The translations under genes and the position numbers were made by a program. A model generated the notes under the pieces. The model was not told the origin of the DNA, did no database searches, and saw only the letters and a program-made list of their open reading frames with translations. Below, piece after piece: positions 1 through 10,128 of a stretch of DNA of 64,000 bases. Within the stretch, counting starts at the first letter, position 1, and every line of letters begins with the position of its first letter. The stretch comes from Marthasterias glacialis (lineage: Eukaryota; Echinodermata; Asteroidea; Forcipulatida; Asteriidae): positions 11,017,505-11,081,504 of the forward strand of contig OU452233.1 in the NCBI GenBank assembly GCA_911728455.2. The letters run 5' to 3'.

Positions 1-1139
1 ATGCTATGTACAAAAGCGAATAATAATCCAGCGAATTTGACGAATGTGCTGATTCATACCTTCGGCCGTAAGATGGCACCCATCTGAAAGATACTTGGGA
101 AAGTTGACTTTTGTCTGAGGAACTAGACATACGCCTGGCGATCTATTCTTCATGTGTCACTTTAAGCGCATCAGCCAACCCCTCAGGCAGAGTCATGTCG
201 TGTGCAATATTGAACAAGATTTAAAAACTGACAGAGGACAGAGCCTGTCTTACTAATAACTCTTTAGAGGGACACCCTGTTCAAGTTATCTGGATCAAGT
301 GTCCTGTCTCACGATAACTTATCTAGCACTACTTTAAAGCACACAGCTAGATTTGATAACCACAATATCCAATAAAAAATCTGAACTACCATAACTTACA
401 CTACGAGTCACAATAACATAATTTAGAAACCAATATCTCCACATCCATGTGACTTCACAGTTACATATTAAACGTTCCCTAGTTATCCACTAGTTTAACT
501 TAGAGCAAAATTAATTTTAAGTGTTAGGGGTTTTTGACATCATCCTCTCTGCATCCTGTCTACGACGCCAAAACTGTAGAGGGCTGCGTTTGCAGACTCT
601 GGTGTGAGTCCTACTGCAGGATCTCTGTGATGGGTGTGTACCCATTGATCGACGCAAAGAAGGATGACACCAATAAGTAATTAAGATTCCAATGGTCGTC
701 TATTTATTCATGCCTTTTTTGCCAGTAATCCAAAGCAATGATAAAAAAAACCTGAAAAAGTTATTCATAAAATAATATAACAAATTATCACCCTCAATGT
801 TACCATTTTGTCCACGAGTATCATTGTAAATGTTAATTACTTAATCAAAATCGAGTGTCCTCACTCACCCAACACTTTCCCGGATGACTATATGTAACTA
901 CAGAGCACAGGTACTTGGTGGTTGCCGTCTGGATCCTAGGACGTCGTTCTATTCACTTAACTTCACAAAAACTTTGTGGTACTAGACTCTGTTTTTGGTA
1001 CTAGATCGGTAACCTCATGTAGAACATCGCGTAAGCTAGGAGAGAGAGAGCGAGCCTGCTGTGACGCCTGCTGTGACGCCTGCTGTGACGCCGCGAGAGG
1101 GCGCCCTTTCCCCAAAACTACAGAACCTTGAACTCTACA
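1..1139. other. Non-coding, A+T-rich, no gene seen
   Basis: I see no credible reading frame, RNA gene or paired repeat ends here. A 15-base unit (GCCTGCTGTGAC plus GCC) is repeated about three times at 1055-1092, just after a short GA run. The stretch ends where the U1-associated repeat unit begins. Confidence 0.6.
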
Positions 1140-1690
1140 GTTATACCCTTACACCGATAAGCACGTGATACTAATTCATTCTGATTCCTGCTGGGAAAAA
1201 AACGATCCAAAGGTGGGATTCAGACTACGTAAAGATTTGTCCGTTGTCGAGTGGCCAGTTTGAATATTTGGTTCGAATCATGTAATAAGCAGCGGGTAAC
1301 CAAACGATTTTAATGACAAAATTTATTGTACGACACTGGTAGTGTTGTTAACACTCCCAGAAACACTCACAAAACCTCCCGGTTCAGAATTGACCAGGAT
1401 TCCGGGTTCCGTGGGGCCTGACCCATTTCTTGGTGAACCGAAATCTGTGAGAAGCTCATGCATAACACTCTTACGAAAAATTAGCGAGAACAGAAACATT
1501 GGAACATCTTACAGCCTCATACTAGCTTTTGCTTTTTTTGACGGAGATGGATTTATTGAAAAGACGTTTCGAAAATGTAAACATGAACAGAACTCTGAAC
1601 AGAACTGTTGATAACGAGATTCCCGATATTAAAGGTGTCATGTGTATGCAATGGAAGAAGCGCCTAAAACGTCCTACAAACGATTGCGTT
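1140..1690 (+). repeat. U1 repeat-unit spacer, copy 1
   Basis: Spacer DNA that precedes U1 copy 1. It aligns by eye with 21666-22120 and 32640-33060, and its last part with 12794-12910, so it belongs to the ancestral tandem U1 unit. It contains a tRNA-like box pair near 1245-1279 (GTCGAGTGG followed by GGTTCGAATC), also present at about 21776-21810 and too close together for an intact tRNA. Unit 4 spacing suggests an original U1-to-U1 period of roughly 1.2 kb. Tandem U1 repeats of this general size are known in sea urchins. Confidence 0.75.
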
Positions 1691-1713
1691 TCTCGCTCGG
1701 CTGAGCACCCCTT

Positions 1714-1735
1714 CCAACCATGGGTGTGGCGTGAC
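1714..1735 (+). promoter_or_regulatory. Candidate proximal sequence element of U1
   Basis: A 22-base block with core ATGGGTGTGGCGTGAC lies about 41-62 bases upstream of the U1 start. It is identical at 13165, 17771, 21028 and 33079, at the same distance from each U1, although other flanking bases vary. This is the spacing expected for the PSE bound by SNAPc at snRNA genes. The assignment rests on position and conservation; I do not know the PSE consensus of this organism. Confidence 0.6.
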
Positions 1736-1775
1736 TGACTGCCTCACGCTATCTTCAGAATGCATGCTTTTAGTC

Positions 1776-1939
1776 ATACTTACCTGGCTCAGGAAATACC
1801 GTGATCACTCAGGCGGTTTTCCCAAGGCGAGACCCGGCCATCGCACTCTCGGTTGGGTTGACCTTTGCGATTCCCCCAAATGTGGGGAACTCGGGAGTAC
1901 AATTTCTGATAGTGGGGACTGCGTTCGCGCTATCCCTTG
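1776..1939 (+). ncRNA. U1: U1 snRNA, copy 1
   Basis: A 164-nt U1 spliceosomal RNA, which base-pairs with 5' splice sites in the nucleus. It begins ATACTTACCTGG, the 5'-splice-site-pairing end, and has the stem-loop I region with GGTTTTCCCA. Stem-loop II pairs CCGGCC with GGTTGG around the loop ATCGCACTCTC. The Sm site is AATTTCTGATAG, and stem-loop IV GACTGCGTTCGCGCTATC is closed by TTCG. The U1A-binding heptamer reads AUCGCAC, not the usual AUUGCAC. This copy has A at 1794 (GGAAATACC) where the other copies have GGAGATACC. It has an intact upstream block and 3' box, so it could be transcribed. Confidence 0.95.
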
Positions 1940-1949
1940 CAAGAAATCC

Positions 1950-1958
1950 AAAGACAGA
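1950..1958 (+). terminator. snRNA 3' box
   Basis: AAAGACAGA, 11 bases after the U1 3' end, fits the core AAARNNAGA of the metazoan snRNA 3' box that directs Integrator-dependent 3' processing. The same sequence follows U1 copies 2 and 3 at the same distance. Copy 5 has AAAGATAGA. Confidence 0.7.
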
Positions 1959-2072
1959 ATCAGAGATAAACTACTTCACAAAGATGGAGAAGATTTACAT
2001 TCTGTATATTTGTTTAATTACCCAATAAAACCTGATTACGCATATTTTCAGAGCTATCAGTGACTGTTTTTT

Positions 2073-2480
2073 ACGGAGCCCCTAAGGGGACATACTTTTT
2101 TTTTTTTTTTCGTTCCCTCGAAATAATATTTCGTTCCCTCGAAATAATATTTCGTTCCCTCGAAATAATATTTCGTTCCCTCGAAATAATATTTCGTTCC
2201 CTCGAAATATTATTTCGTCCCCTCGAAATATTATTTCGTTCCCTCGAAATAATATTTCGTTCCCTCGTGCACGTGACGTCCCTCGTGTACGTGTATGATT
2301 GTACAGTTGCATTGTCATTCGTGCGTGCATACTACTGAGGGTGTGCAGACATCTCGACTCAAATCCATAAATCCATCTCGACTCAAATCCATCTCGACTC
2401 AAAACCATCTCGACGCAAAACCGACTCGACTCAAGTCAAGTCGACTCAAATCCATCTCGACTCAAAACCGACTCGACGCA
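2073..2480 (+). repeat. Left arm of foldback element
   Basis: About eight units of CGTTCCCTCGAAATAATATT lie at roughly 2110-2265. A short CGTGCACGTGACGTCC stretch follows, and then CATCTCGACTCAAA repeats at 2350-2480. Each 20-base unit contains its own palindrome CGAAATAATATTTCG. Open frames here on both strands are repeat translations, not genes. Confidence 0.9.
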
Positions 2481-3517
2481 TCGCCAATACCAACGCACTT
2501 ACGATGATTGATATTACTTCAAATGAACAAATCCGAAATGTCGAGGAAATTTTTGTGAAATATACCGGTTAAATTTACGCTGACCATGGCTGCCAAAAGT
2601 ACAATTATATCATTTAATTTTTTTTTCCTTTAATGTTGTTAAGTCATTCCAGATCCCCTTCCACTTTTCAGGGGAAAAAAATGATATTGAAAGAATTTTA
2701 CTTTTACCTCAACGTAACTAACGATCGGCTTTCTATAAACGCCCAATTTTATACCTGCATTCTCTACCCCTCAAGGTATTGAATTGAATTGAATTGAATA
2801 AATGGAATGAATAAAGACAATTAAGTTTGAGTCCACTCCTGATACAGAGAAGAGTGGAGAAACATCTTCATCAAGCCTATGGCTCTACGCAAGTTTACCG
2901 ACAATGAGATTATATTGAACGATTAACGATGCGGCACGTTTCTTAGGATTAGTCTATCACGCCCAGGTACCAATATGACAATGGGTTTGGAAGAGTCACC
3001 CAATTGTTCACAATATAGACAACTTCAATGGGCTTATTTTCAAATTGAAACCTATACTAAAATGAGGTTAATAATTCTCAAGTAGGCATTGGCCTATAAT
3101 GATGACAAAAAATACAAAAAATTTTAAACGAACTTTTAAGCAATTTAATTTGACACTACATTAAACTTTACTTATGCTGCATATTTTCTCTTAAAGTATC
3201 TTTTGTAACCTATCAATCTAGTTTACTGGTCAAAAACAGAACATTTTACCATCTTCAAATCCACAAATCTGCGTTAAAAGTACATTATATCGTTATATTA
3301 ATTTGCATTTGCAAAAAAATATGCGTGGGCAGTTTCTTTCAAGTCCTGTTTTCCTATAAAAAAAAATTGGGACATTGCACCGTTCCTTCAAGACTTGACC
3401 GTCATGGTATCCCAAGACAACACATCGTCCTTCAAGATACAAAATAAAACCTACAATAAGTACCGAGCTGAAAATAACTATTTGATCTATTTTTTTTCGG
3501 ACTTGTTTTATCTTTAA
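2481..3517. other. Foldback interior, no gene
   Basis: No coding region is supported. A GAATT-type pentamer run at about 2776-2800 followed by AATAAATGG resembles the microsatellite tail of a non-LTR element. Otherwise this is unremarkable A+T-rich DNA. Confidence 0.5.
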
Positions 3518-3836
3518 TAATAATAATAATAATAATATTTAAAATTTATATTGCGCCCCTTACATACAAAATGATCAAAGGCGCAGAACACATGTTAAAA
3601 AGCACAGAATGGAAGAAAAAGACAAAGAAAAAAGACTGGTCACCAGGCCAGTGCCCAAACCACAGTATGGGGATACGTCTGTCCCGCCAACAGAGAACTA
3701 AAAGTTACTTATTACATAGGCCTATCCCTGCTGGCATCGGTAATGTTTTGACCTTTTCAGGAGACAGACGCCTCTAACCCTATCTTATGCTAAAAATCTA
3801 AACTAACTGGCAAGGCGACCATACTAGAAAGACACA
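3518..3836 (-). repeat. 3' tail of the CR1/L2-like element
   Basis: On the minus strand this follows the RT stop codon and ends in a TTA microsatellite (TAA on the plus strand, 3518-3537). The bordering block TATTGCGCCCCTTACATAC with AAAGGCGC resembles tails common in invertebrate CR1/L2-group elements. It places the 3' end of the retroelement near 3518. Confidence 0.6.
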
Positions 3837-5852
3837 CTAAAAAGCGGCTTTAAAAAGGTGGGTTTTTATAATACATTTAAAAGAGGCAAGTTTCTGCTCG
3901 CTACGTATATGAGACGGTAGTGCATTCCAAAGCTTAGGGGCGGCCACAGAAAAAGCTCTATCACCAAATGTAGTCAACATTTTACCAGAAGGATAATCCA
4001 AAAAAATACCATTATTCCCTGACCTAAGTTGATATGAAGATACCTTCCGGATGGAAACAAGATCCTGTAAGTACTTTGGAGAAAGACCATGAAGAGCTTT
4101 GAAGGTCAACAAAAGGATTTTAAAATTAATCCTGTAGGAAACAGGCAGCCGATGTAATTGACGAATTATTGGTGTAATGTGTTCAAACCGGTGTGTGTTA
4201 GTAACAATTCTGGCTGCAGCGTTTTGAACCCTTTGTAGTTTAGCTATCTGTGACTTTGGCAGACCATACAAAAGGCTATTACAATAATCAAGACGACTAG
4301 TCACAAATGCATGAATTAGTTTTAAAAGAGAGTCTTGTGTTAGGAATTGACTGATGCGTTTGATGTTGTGAAGGTGAAAAAAGGCTGCAGAGCAAGCTTT
4401 ATTGATGTGGGTGTTCATTGTAAGTTCTGAATCAAACCATGACCCCAAATTACGAACGCATGTTGTAGGAAAAACTTTAGCATCACCTATCATGATATTG
4501 GAAATATTAATTTTCTTCAACTGCTGCTTTGATCCGATGATCAAAAATTCGCTCTTAGCATCATTAACTAGAAGTCGGTCATGCAACATCCATTGCCTGA
4601 TGTCCCTTATGCAATCTTCCATTATAGTTACAGCAGCTTGACAAGATATATCATCAGGTCTAAAAGATAGATACAGCTGAGTGTCATCGGCATAACAATG
4701 AACATCGGGCAGATGATGCTCAACGATGTCAAACAATTTAGAGGCATAGACAATGAATAAAAATGGTCCTAAGCAGGATCCCTGAGGAACACCACAGTTG
4801 ATATTAAACTTTTCTGATAAGGTACCTTGAATAGATACGCGTTGACTTCTACCTGACAAATAAGAAGAAAACCAATCGAGGGCCTTGCCAGTGACTCCAA
4901 ACTTAGACTGCAGACGTTTCAATAAAATGACGTGATCAACAGTATCGAACGCTGCACTCAGGTCTAAAAGGATAAGCAGAATAACATGTTGTGAATTCAT
5001 CCTCATCAGTAAATCATTTTTAACCTTTATAAGAGCCGTCTCTGTACTGTGATGCTTCCGGTAAGATGATTGGAAAACTGGAAACATGGAATGTTTTGAC
5101 ATGTGATAATAAAGTTGGTCACAAACGGCCCTCTCAGTTAATTTAGAAATAAATTGTAAGTTACTGATTGGTCGGTAGTTTTCTAATTTCATATCGAGAT
5201 TGTGTTTTTTTAATAAAGGGCATATTAAAGCTTCCTTCCAGTCAGTAGGAAATGTACCAGATACTAATGATGAGTTTATAATTTTGGTAAGTACTGGAAG
5301 CAAAACATCAAGGCACTCACCCACAAGGTTAGTAGGCATGGGATCCAGAGTGCAAGATCCCTTAGAAGAATTGACAACAAGCTGTTTTACCTGTGACTCG
5401 GTTAATGGTATGAAACTATCAAACAGGATATTACTGGACAATGTTTCAGATGTAAAAGAGAACGTTCTGTCAACAGAGGTTGAAACTTCCAAGTCATCAA
5501 GTTTAGCATGAATATTAGATATTTTCTTTACAAAAAAGCTACCCATATCATTAGCAAGAGTCATTTTATCTTTAAAAGGTGGAAAGAGGACGTCATCACT
5601 ATGTCCAAGCAGCTTTTTAGATGCTCTAAATAGTTTCCTCTGGTCGGAACTATTACTTTCGATAAAGTCTTTGTAGAAATTGCAGCGAGCTTTATTAAGA
5701 AGAAAGGTTACCTTATTTCTTATTAGCTTATATTCTGAAAGATCAGAGGCCATGTTTGTTCGTCGCCACTTCTTTTCTGCACGTCTCCTCATCCTCAAGG
5801 CAGAGTTGATTTCTTGATTAAACCAAGGAAGACGGGGCCTAGCGGTGACCAT
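3837..5852 (-). CDS. CR1/L2-group non-LTR reverse transcriptase, 5'-truncated
   Basis: A 671-residue open frame encoding a reverse transcriptase used in target-primed retrotransposition. RT motifs occur in order: NYRPISNLQFISKL (finger region), LDLSAAFDTVDH (motif A), CGVPQGSCLGP (motif B), YADDTQLY (motif C, catalytic) and an RLDYCNSLLYG block in the C-terminal part. The N-terminal apurinic endonuclease expected of a full CR1/L2 ORF2 is absent; the frame begins only about 180 residues before the RT core. This fits 5' truncation at about 5860, where foldback arm sequence begins. The frame is uninterrupted and the catalytic aspartates are present, so the copy is relatively young but not autonomous. 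The CR1/L2 group assignment is by motif style only. Confidence 0.85.
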   Translation of the reverse strand: MVTARPRLPWFNQEINSALRMRRRAEKKWRRTNMASDLSEYKLIRNKVTFLLNKARCNFYKDFIESNSSDQRKLFRASKKLLGHSDDVLFPPFKDKMTLANDMGSFFVKKISNIHAKLDDLEVSTSVDRTFSFTSETLSSNILFDSFIPLTESQVKQLVVNSSKGSCTLDPMPTNLVGECLDVLLPVLTKIINSSLVSGTFPTDWKEALICPLLKKHNLDMKLENYRPISNLQFISKLTERAVCDQLYYHMSKHSMFPVFQSSYRKHHSTETALIKVKNDLLMRMNSQHVILLILLDLSAAFDTVDHVILLKRLQSKFGVTGKALDWFSSYLSGRSQRVSIQGTLSEKFNINCGVPQGSCLGPFLFIVYASKLFDIVEHHLPDVHCYADDTQLYLSFRPDDISCQAAVTIMEDCIRDIRQWMLHDRLLVNDAKSEFLIIGSKQQLKKINISNIMIGDAKVFPTTCVRNLGSWFDSELTMNTHINKACSAAFFHLHNIKRISQFLTQDSLLKLIHAFVTSRLDYCNSLLYGLPKSQIAKLQRVQNAAARIVTNTHRFEHITPIIRQLHRLPVSYRINFKILLLTFKALHGLSPKYLQDLVSIRKVSSYQLRSGNNGIFLDYPSGKMLTTFGDRAFSVAAPKLWNALPSHIRSEQKLASFKCIIKTHLFKAAF

Positions 5853-5864
5853 CTTTGACTTTAA

Positions 5865-6365
5865 TATGCGTCGAGATGTTTTTCGCGTCGAGATGGTTTT
5901 GAGTCGAGTTGGTGACGGTTGTGAGTCGAGATGGTTTTGAGTCGAGATGATTTTGAGTCAAGATGGCGTGCGTCGAGTCGGTTTTGAGTCAAGATGGATC
6001 TACATCCTACTGAGTACTGGACGGATCATTGCAGTGACTGCAGGTATTACATTGTTTTCTTATTGTTTGGTAGGCCTATGGCATTTTTTTTTCGATTTAA
6101 AACGAATTATTTATGAAGTGTGTGTAGAAGGGAGTTCAAGCACGTACACGAGGGACGTCACGTGCACGAGGGAACGAAATATTATTTCGAGGGAACGAAA
6201 TATTATTTCGAGGGGACGAAATATTATTTCGAGGGGAACGAAATATTATTTCGAGGGGACGAAATATTATTTCGAGGGAACGAAATATTATTTCGAGGGA
6301 ACGAAATATTATTTCGAGGGAACGAAAAAAAAAAAGAAAAAAGTATGTCCCCTTAGGGGCTCCGT
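5865..6365 (-). repeat. Right arm of foldback element
   Basis: Mirror image of the left arm: GAGTCGAGATGG-type repeats at 5870-5995, a unique stretch of about 160 bases, then about seven units of GAACGAAATATTATTTCGAG (6170-6325) and the terminal block. The arms differ in unit number and in the unique spacer. Confidence 0.88.
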
Positions 6366-6470
6366 AGTTTTTGACTGAAAGGATGTAGGATATTTCTTTC
6401 TGTGTGTTTTATTAGCTGCAGTTAACCACTCGCTCTTTTAGCGTTATCTTAGTATCCTTTAGTATCTTTT
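6366..6470 (+). repeat. U1-unit 3' flank, continuing after the foldback insertion
   Basis: Homologous to 18303-18410 (ACTGAAAGGATGTAGGATAT, GCGTTATCTTAGTATCC). The homology stops at 6470, where the U2-headed retroelement begins. Confidence 0.75.
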
Positions 6471-6475
6471 AGTAT

Positions 6476-6499
6476 CTTCTCGGCCTTTTGGCTAAGATC
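6476..6499 (+). pseudogene. U2: U2 snRNA 5' fragment at head of retroelement
   Basis: 24 bases identical to nucleotides about 5-28 of the conserved metazoan U2 5' end; the core is CTCGGCCTTTTGGCTAAG. The rest of U2 is missing. The fragment is fused directly to the 5' UTR of a Tx1-type element. It is most simply read as target sequence left from, or carried by, an element that inserts in U2 genes. Confidence 0.85.
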
Positions 6500-6869
6500 T
6501 TGCTGGTGATTGTTGACAACTTGAGGAACAATTCTTGGGGGCTTGCCCCCATAACTCAGGTGAAACAAAGTTTATCTTTAAGGCGTTGCTATGCCCAATT
6601 TTTGAATGAGCAGATATCTCCAGGAGCGATCGGATAGTTCAGGTTGTATTTTATTTTATTTTCTTTTGTAGCAAAAATAAGCCAATATTTTGCTTTTTTG
6701 TTTTCTCACTTCACTAGTGGTGGATAAGTAACCCTACTCAGTGCTTGTTTGCTTTTCCTTTTTCTATTTCCTCAAAAGTTTAGGTTCCCAGTTGGAACCA
6801 AGACCTTTGGGACTTTTGCCAATTTTCCGTTGGCTTTTTTTTTGCTCTTTCAGTTGATTATTTGCTTTT
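6500..6869 (+). other. 5' UTR of the Tx1-type element
   Basis: No reading frame. The sequence right after the U2 fragment (CTTGAGGAACAATTCTTGGG, GGGGGCTTGCCCCC) recurs in inverted orientation at 15981-15996 and 17631-17650, split by a MITE. Confidence 0.6.
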
Positions 6870-7412
6870 ATGATGTTTCGAATCCATGGCAAAGCGGCAT
6901 GTTGTGCTGATTTGCATTTTGATCAGCTGGCCACGCCGGAATTTATTTTTGCCGAATTTAGGAAGCTGGGTTTGATACCTAAAAACCATCTAGACGCCCT
7001 GCAACGCCTTAGGGGTGGGCTTTTACGGAATTTTACGAGGAGACAGATCTTTCGTCACCAGACGAACAGACTTGCTTCGAAATTAAAGTCTGTTTGTCCA
7101 AAAGCCTTGTTATCAGAGGCTCCTTGTGAGACATGCGGGAAGTTGTCCGGCCCTTTCCCGTCGGACACTCCCTGTTGCCACTGTAGCGAGGAGAACGGGG
7201 ACTCGGAATTCCGAGTCCTCGGCTGCTCTGTTTGCAGGGGGGCCAACGGGCCTGTTATTCTAGCCTGTAATAAGCCGGAATGTCGTAGGCTCGATGGTCT
7301 CCCTGCAGAGGTTCCTTTTACTAAAGTGGTGAGGAAAAGAAGAAGGAAGAGCAAACACCTTTCTTCCCCTTCAGTTTCGCCCCCCAAAAATTCCGAAGGC
7401 ACGAAAAGTTAA
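6870..7412 (+). pseudogene. ORF1-like Cys-rich protein of Tx1-type element
   Basis: An open frame of 180 residues with several CxxC/CxxxxC clusters (CETCG, CCHCSEENG, CSVCRGANG, CNKPEC) and a basic KVVRKRRRKSK tail, compatible with a nucleic-acid-binding ORF1. Downstream frames to about 7770 carry further finger-like pieces (KCKEPGC; CFICDDTF with a later RHH). These are separated by stops and frameshifts, so the original ORF1 was longer. It would have coated the element RNA. No homologue was checked. Confidence 0.55.
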
Positions 7413-7833
7413 TCCCAAGACAACCGTCTCAGGACTTTTCGGGTCCATGTCTGATATGTCTACGGACGAGGAGATTCTTTCTCCAATCTCTTCTGTCTCC
7501 ACGAAAGAGAAAGCTGTTACCCACCTGGCCAGTGTTAAGATCCCGGGCCGGTCAGGGGTTCCAATTAAATGTAAAGAGCCAGGCTGCCTGGTCTACTCTC
7601 GCTAGGCACAGGACAGCAGAGCATCAAGATGTTCCGCCACGCCTTGAATATTCTTGCTTCATATGTGACGACACATTCTCCATCCCGGGGATGTTTTTAA
7701 AACGTATGTGTCGTCATCATCCGGCCTTTATATTGGAAAAAGTTCCATCCTTTTTTGAAGCCATTTTTTGAGTTTTTTTTTCGTCTAGCCCCTCTAGTCC
7801 ATGTTTGTCAATTGTTTTAATTTCTTTCTTTTT

Positions 7834-8850
7834 ATGACTGCGATTTCCATTATTACTTTGAATACCAATGGTTTGCGGTCTTCTTCAAAACGTTGTGTTG
7901 CTTTTGAATTATGCAGGAAGTATGACATTGCCTGCTTGCAGGAGTGCCATATTTCCTGCGATTCTGATTTACTTCAATGGAGGAGGGAATGGGAGGGGAA
8001 GATGTTTGCCAGTTTTGGCACATCTTCCTCTCTTGGAACCATTATCCTCCTTCCTAAACATTCAAGACTTCATTTTTTTAACCCATCATATGATTTAGAC
8101 GGGAGATTAGTCAGTGGCGATGTCCGTGCGGGGCCTAATTCTTTTAGGCTCTGCACGGTCTATGCCCCAAACGACCCTAAGATCCGTCGTGATTTTCTCT
8201 CGTCTATTTCTCGTTTTCTAGGGGGTAATCTCCCCATTATTTTAACTGGAGATTTTAATTGTGTTTTAGATGTGGAGGGGGACCGACGCGGTGTCCCTTC
8301 CTCATCTATTCACATTGGTAAAACGGAACTAAACTCTATCATGTCAAAATTTTCAGAATTTGATTGCTGGCGGTCTTTGTACCCGAAGCTTTATTCTCCT
8401 ACTTGGAGAAATATTGACAACACTGCCTCTAGTCGGCTGGATCGTTTTTATGTGTCCAGCTGTCTGGAGGTAGAGTCTTGTTCTCATCAATCTGTGCATT
8501 TTTCTGATCATGATGGTGTTGTGCTTTCGGTGCGCTCCCCTGGAGATTTTGTTCCCGGGAACGGGTATTGGAAGTGCAACACTTCAATTTTCTCTGACAT
8601 TTCTTTTAAGGAAGCTTTTAGAGGGGCTTACGCTGGCTGGCGGACTCTCATCCGGGGGTACGATAACGAACTCCTGTGGTGGGAGGACGTCAAGCTCCGC
8701 TCGAAAAATCTGATTATTTCTTTCTGTTGTAAGTGTGCGAGACGGAGGCGGCGGAAGAGGGAGACCCTTTTGGAGTCTTTCAATTCCGTTGCTTCGGAGC
8801 TAAATTCGGGAAATTCCACCCTATTTTATTGCGGCGTCACATTGATATAA
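7834..8850 (+). pseudogene. ORF2 part 1: APE-type endonuclease
   Basis: Apurinic/apyrimidinic-like endonuclease domain that would nick the target for target-primed reverse transcription. The likely start is the MTAISIITLNTNGLR methionine at 7834, because the N-LNTNGLR motif opens the domain in this family. Further motifs are ACLQECH (catalytic Glu), GTIILLPKHS, TVYAPND, LTGDFNC (catalytic Asp/Asn), SRLDRFYVS and FSDHDGVVLS (catalytic Asp-His). All key residues look intact. The frame shifts near 8820-8870 before the linker to the RT. Confidence 0.85.
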
Positions 8851-8871
8851 AACAAGAGCTACAAGAACTCG

Positions 8872-10051
8872 ATGACCTCGAAGCAGAGGGAGCACGGATC
8901 CGTTTGCGGGTCCGGGATCTCGATGAAGGGGAGAGGCCGTCGAGTCATTTTTATACAATTGAGTCTCAAAGTCACACCAAAAAAATTCATTAAATCTGTC
9001 AGGGATCTTGACGGCAATGTCGTAGAGACATCGGACAGAATTTGTACTGTTTATAGAGATTTTTATTCCAAATTATTTTCTGCTGATAATGTTTCTCAGC
9101 AAGCACAGCCTGCTTTCTTGTCTAGTTTAGACAAGAGAGTACTTGAAGATTTAAAGGGTGGTCTCGAGCTCCCGTTAAATTTGCCGGAGCTGGAGGCCGC
9201 CCTTGCCAGTATGTATAATAATAAATCTCCGGGTGATGACGGCCTTCCAAAAGAATTTTATTCTTGTTTTGGGGATCTTTTGGGGCCTGACCTCTCGTCC
9301 ATTTTTAATTGTTCGTTTAATATACATCACCTCCCCCAGTCCCTTCGACGGGGAGTTATTTCATTGCTTGATAAACCTGGGGATCCTTTGGACCCCCAGA
9401 ATAACAGGCCTATTTCACTCCTGAACGTGGACTATAAGATTCTGTCTAAAGCTCTTTGTCTACGTTTGGGAACAGTTCTTCCCAGTATTATCAACCCTTT
9501 CCAATCTTGCGGGGTCAAAGGCAGATCTATCCACGATAATGTCAGACTCCTTCGGGATCTGGAATTTTTCGTGGATGATCGGAAACTCAATTCACTTTTT
9601 ATTTCACTCGATTAACAGAAAGCTTTCGATCAAGTGAACTGGTCCTTTTTTTCAAATTATGTATACGTTTGGTTTCGGCCCTAACTTCATCGAATGGATC
9701 CGTATTTTATATACGTACATTTCAAGTAGGATCTTGGTCAATGAGTTTCTTTCGGACCCATTTAGTTTGTTTAAGGGAGTGAGGCAGGGTTGTCCTTTGT
9801 CGCCACTCCTTTATGTTTTGTTTATCAAGCCATTTGTCTCCTCGGCACTGAGTGATAACAGTATTCAGGGCGTATCAGTACCGGGCAGCAATGGTCTCAA
9901 TTGCAAAATTATCCAGTACGCTGACGACACTACTTGTATCGTTAGCAGTTTGTTTTCTCTACGTAGGCTTTTCAATGTCATTGATGCTTTTTCGAGGGCG
10001 AGCGGGTCTCTCCTCAATTTTAATAAATCTAAAGGTCTGGTTTTTGGCTGA
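8872..10051 (+). pseudogene. ORF2 part 2: Tx1/L1-type reverse transcriptase, broken
   Basis: The linker and RT domain continue in shifted frames. Visible motifs are KSPGDDGLPKEFY, NNRPISLLNVDYKILSKA, FISLD then a TAA stop at 9613-9615 then QKAFDQVNW (motif A split by the stop), a frameshift near 9650, KGVRQGCPLSPLLY (motif B) and IQYADDTT (motif C). The GVRQGCPLSPLL and LLNVDYKILSKAL patterns are typical of the L1/Tx1 group. The stop in motif A and several frameshifts make this copy inactive. Confidence 0.85.
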
Positions 10052-10128
10052 TGGCCCTAACATCTCCCTGCCTACATCCCCATTTCGTGGACTACGGACC
10101 CGATTATCATCAATGGTGTCTGGGTAGG

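Larger units (their letters stand above)
2073..6365. mobile_element. Foldback-type transposon with tandem-repeat inverted arms
   Basis: The ends are inverted copies of ACGGAGCCCCTAAGGGGACA followed by a T-rich stretch. Each arm then has tandem units of about 20 bases (CGTTCCCTCGAAATAATATT) and further in a CATCTCGACTCAAA-type repeat. The insertion is flanked by GTTTTT on both sides. The homologous unfilled site is visible at 18290-18330 (CAGTCGTTGTTTTTACTGA), so the boundaries and an approximately 6-bp target duplication are well supported. The interior holds a CR1/L2-like RT gene on the minus strand and about 1 kb of sequence I cannot name. No transposase is visible. The architecture resembles Drosophila FB and sea urchin TU elements. 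Confidence 0.85.

Noticed and set aside
1731..2063. Open frames across U1 copies, e.g. 1731-2063, 13137-13442, 17665-18051, 33051-33335, sharing YRDHSGGFPKARPGHRTLGW.
   Set aside because: These are chance translations of the conserved U1 RNA sequence; similarity between them comes from the RNA gene.
2060..2408. Repetitive peptides (RSLEIIF, GNEILFR) at 2060-2408 and 5947-6378.
   Set aside because: Translations of the foldback arm units on both strands, with no other coding evidence.
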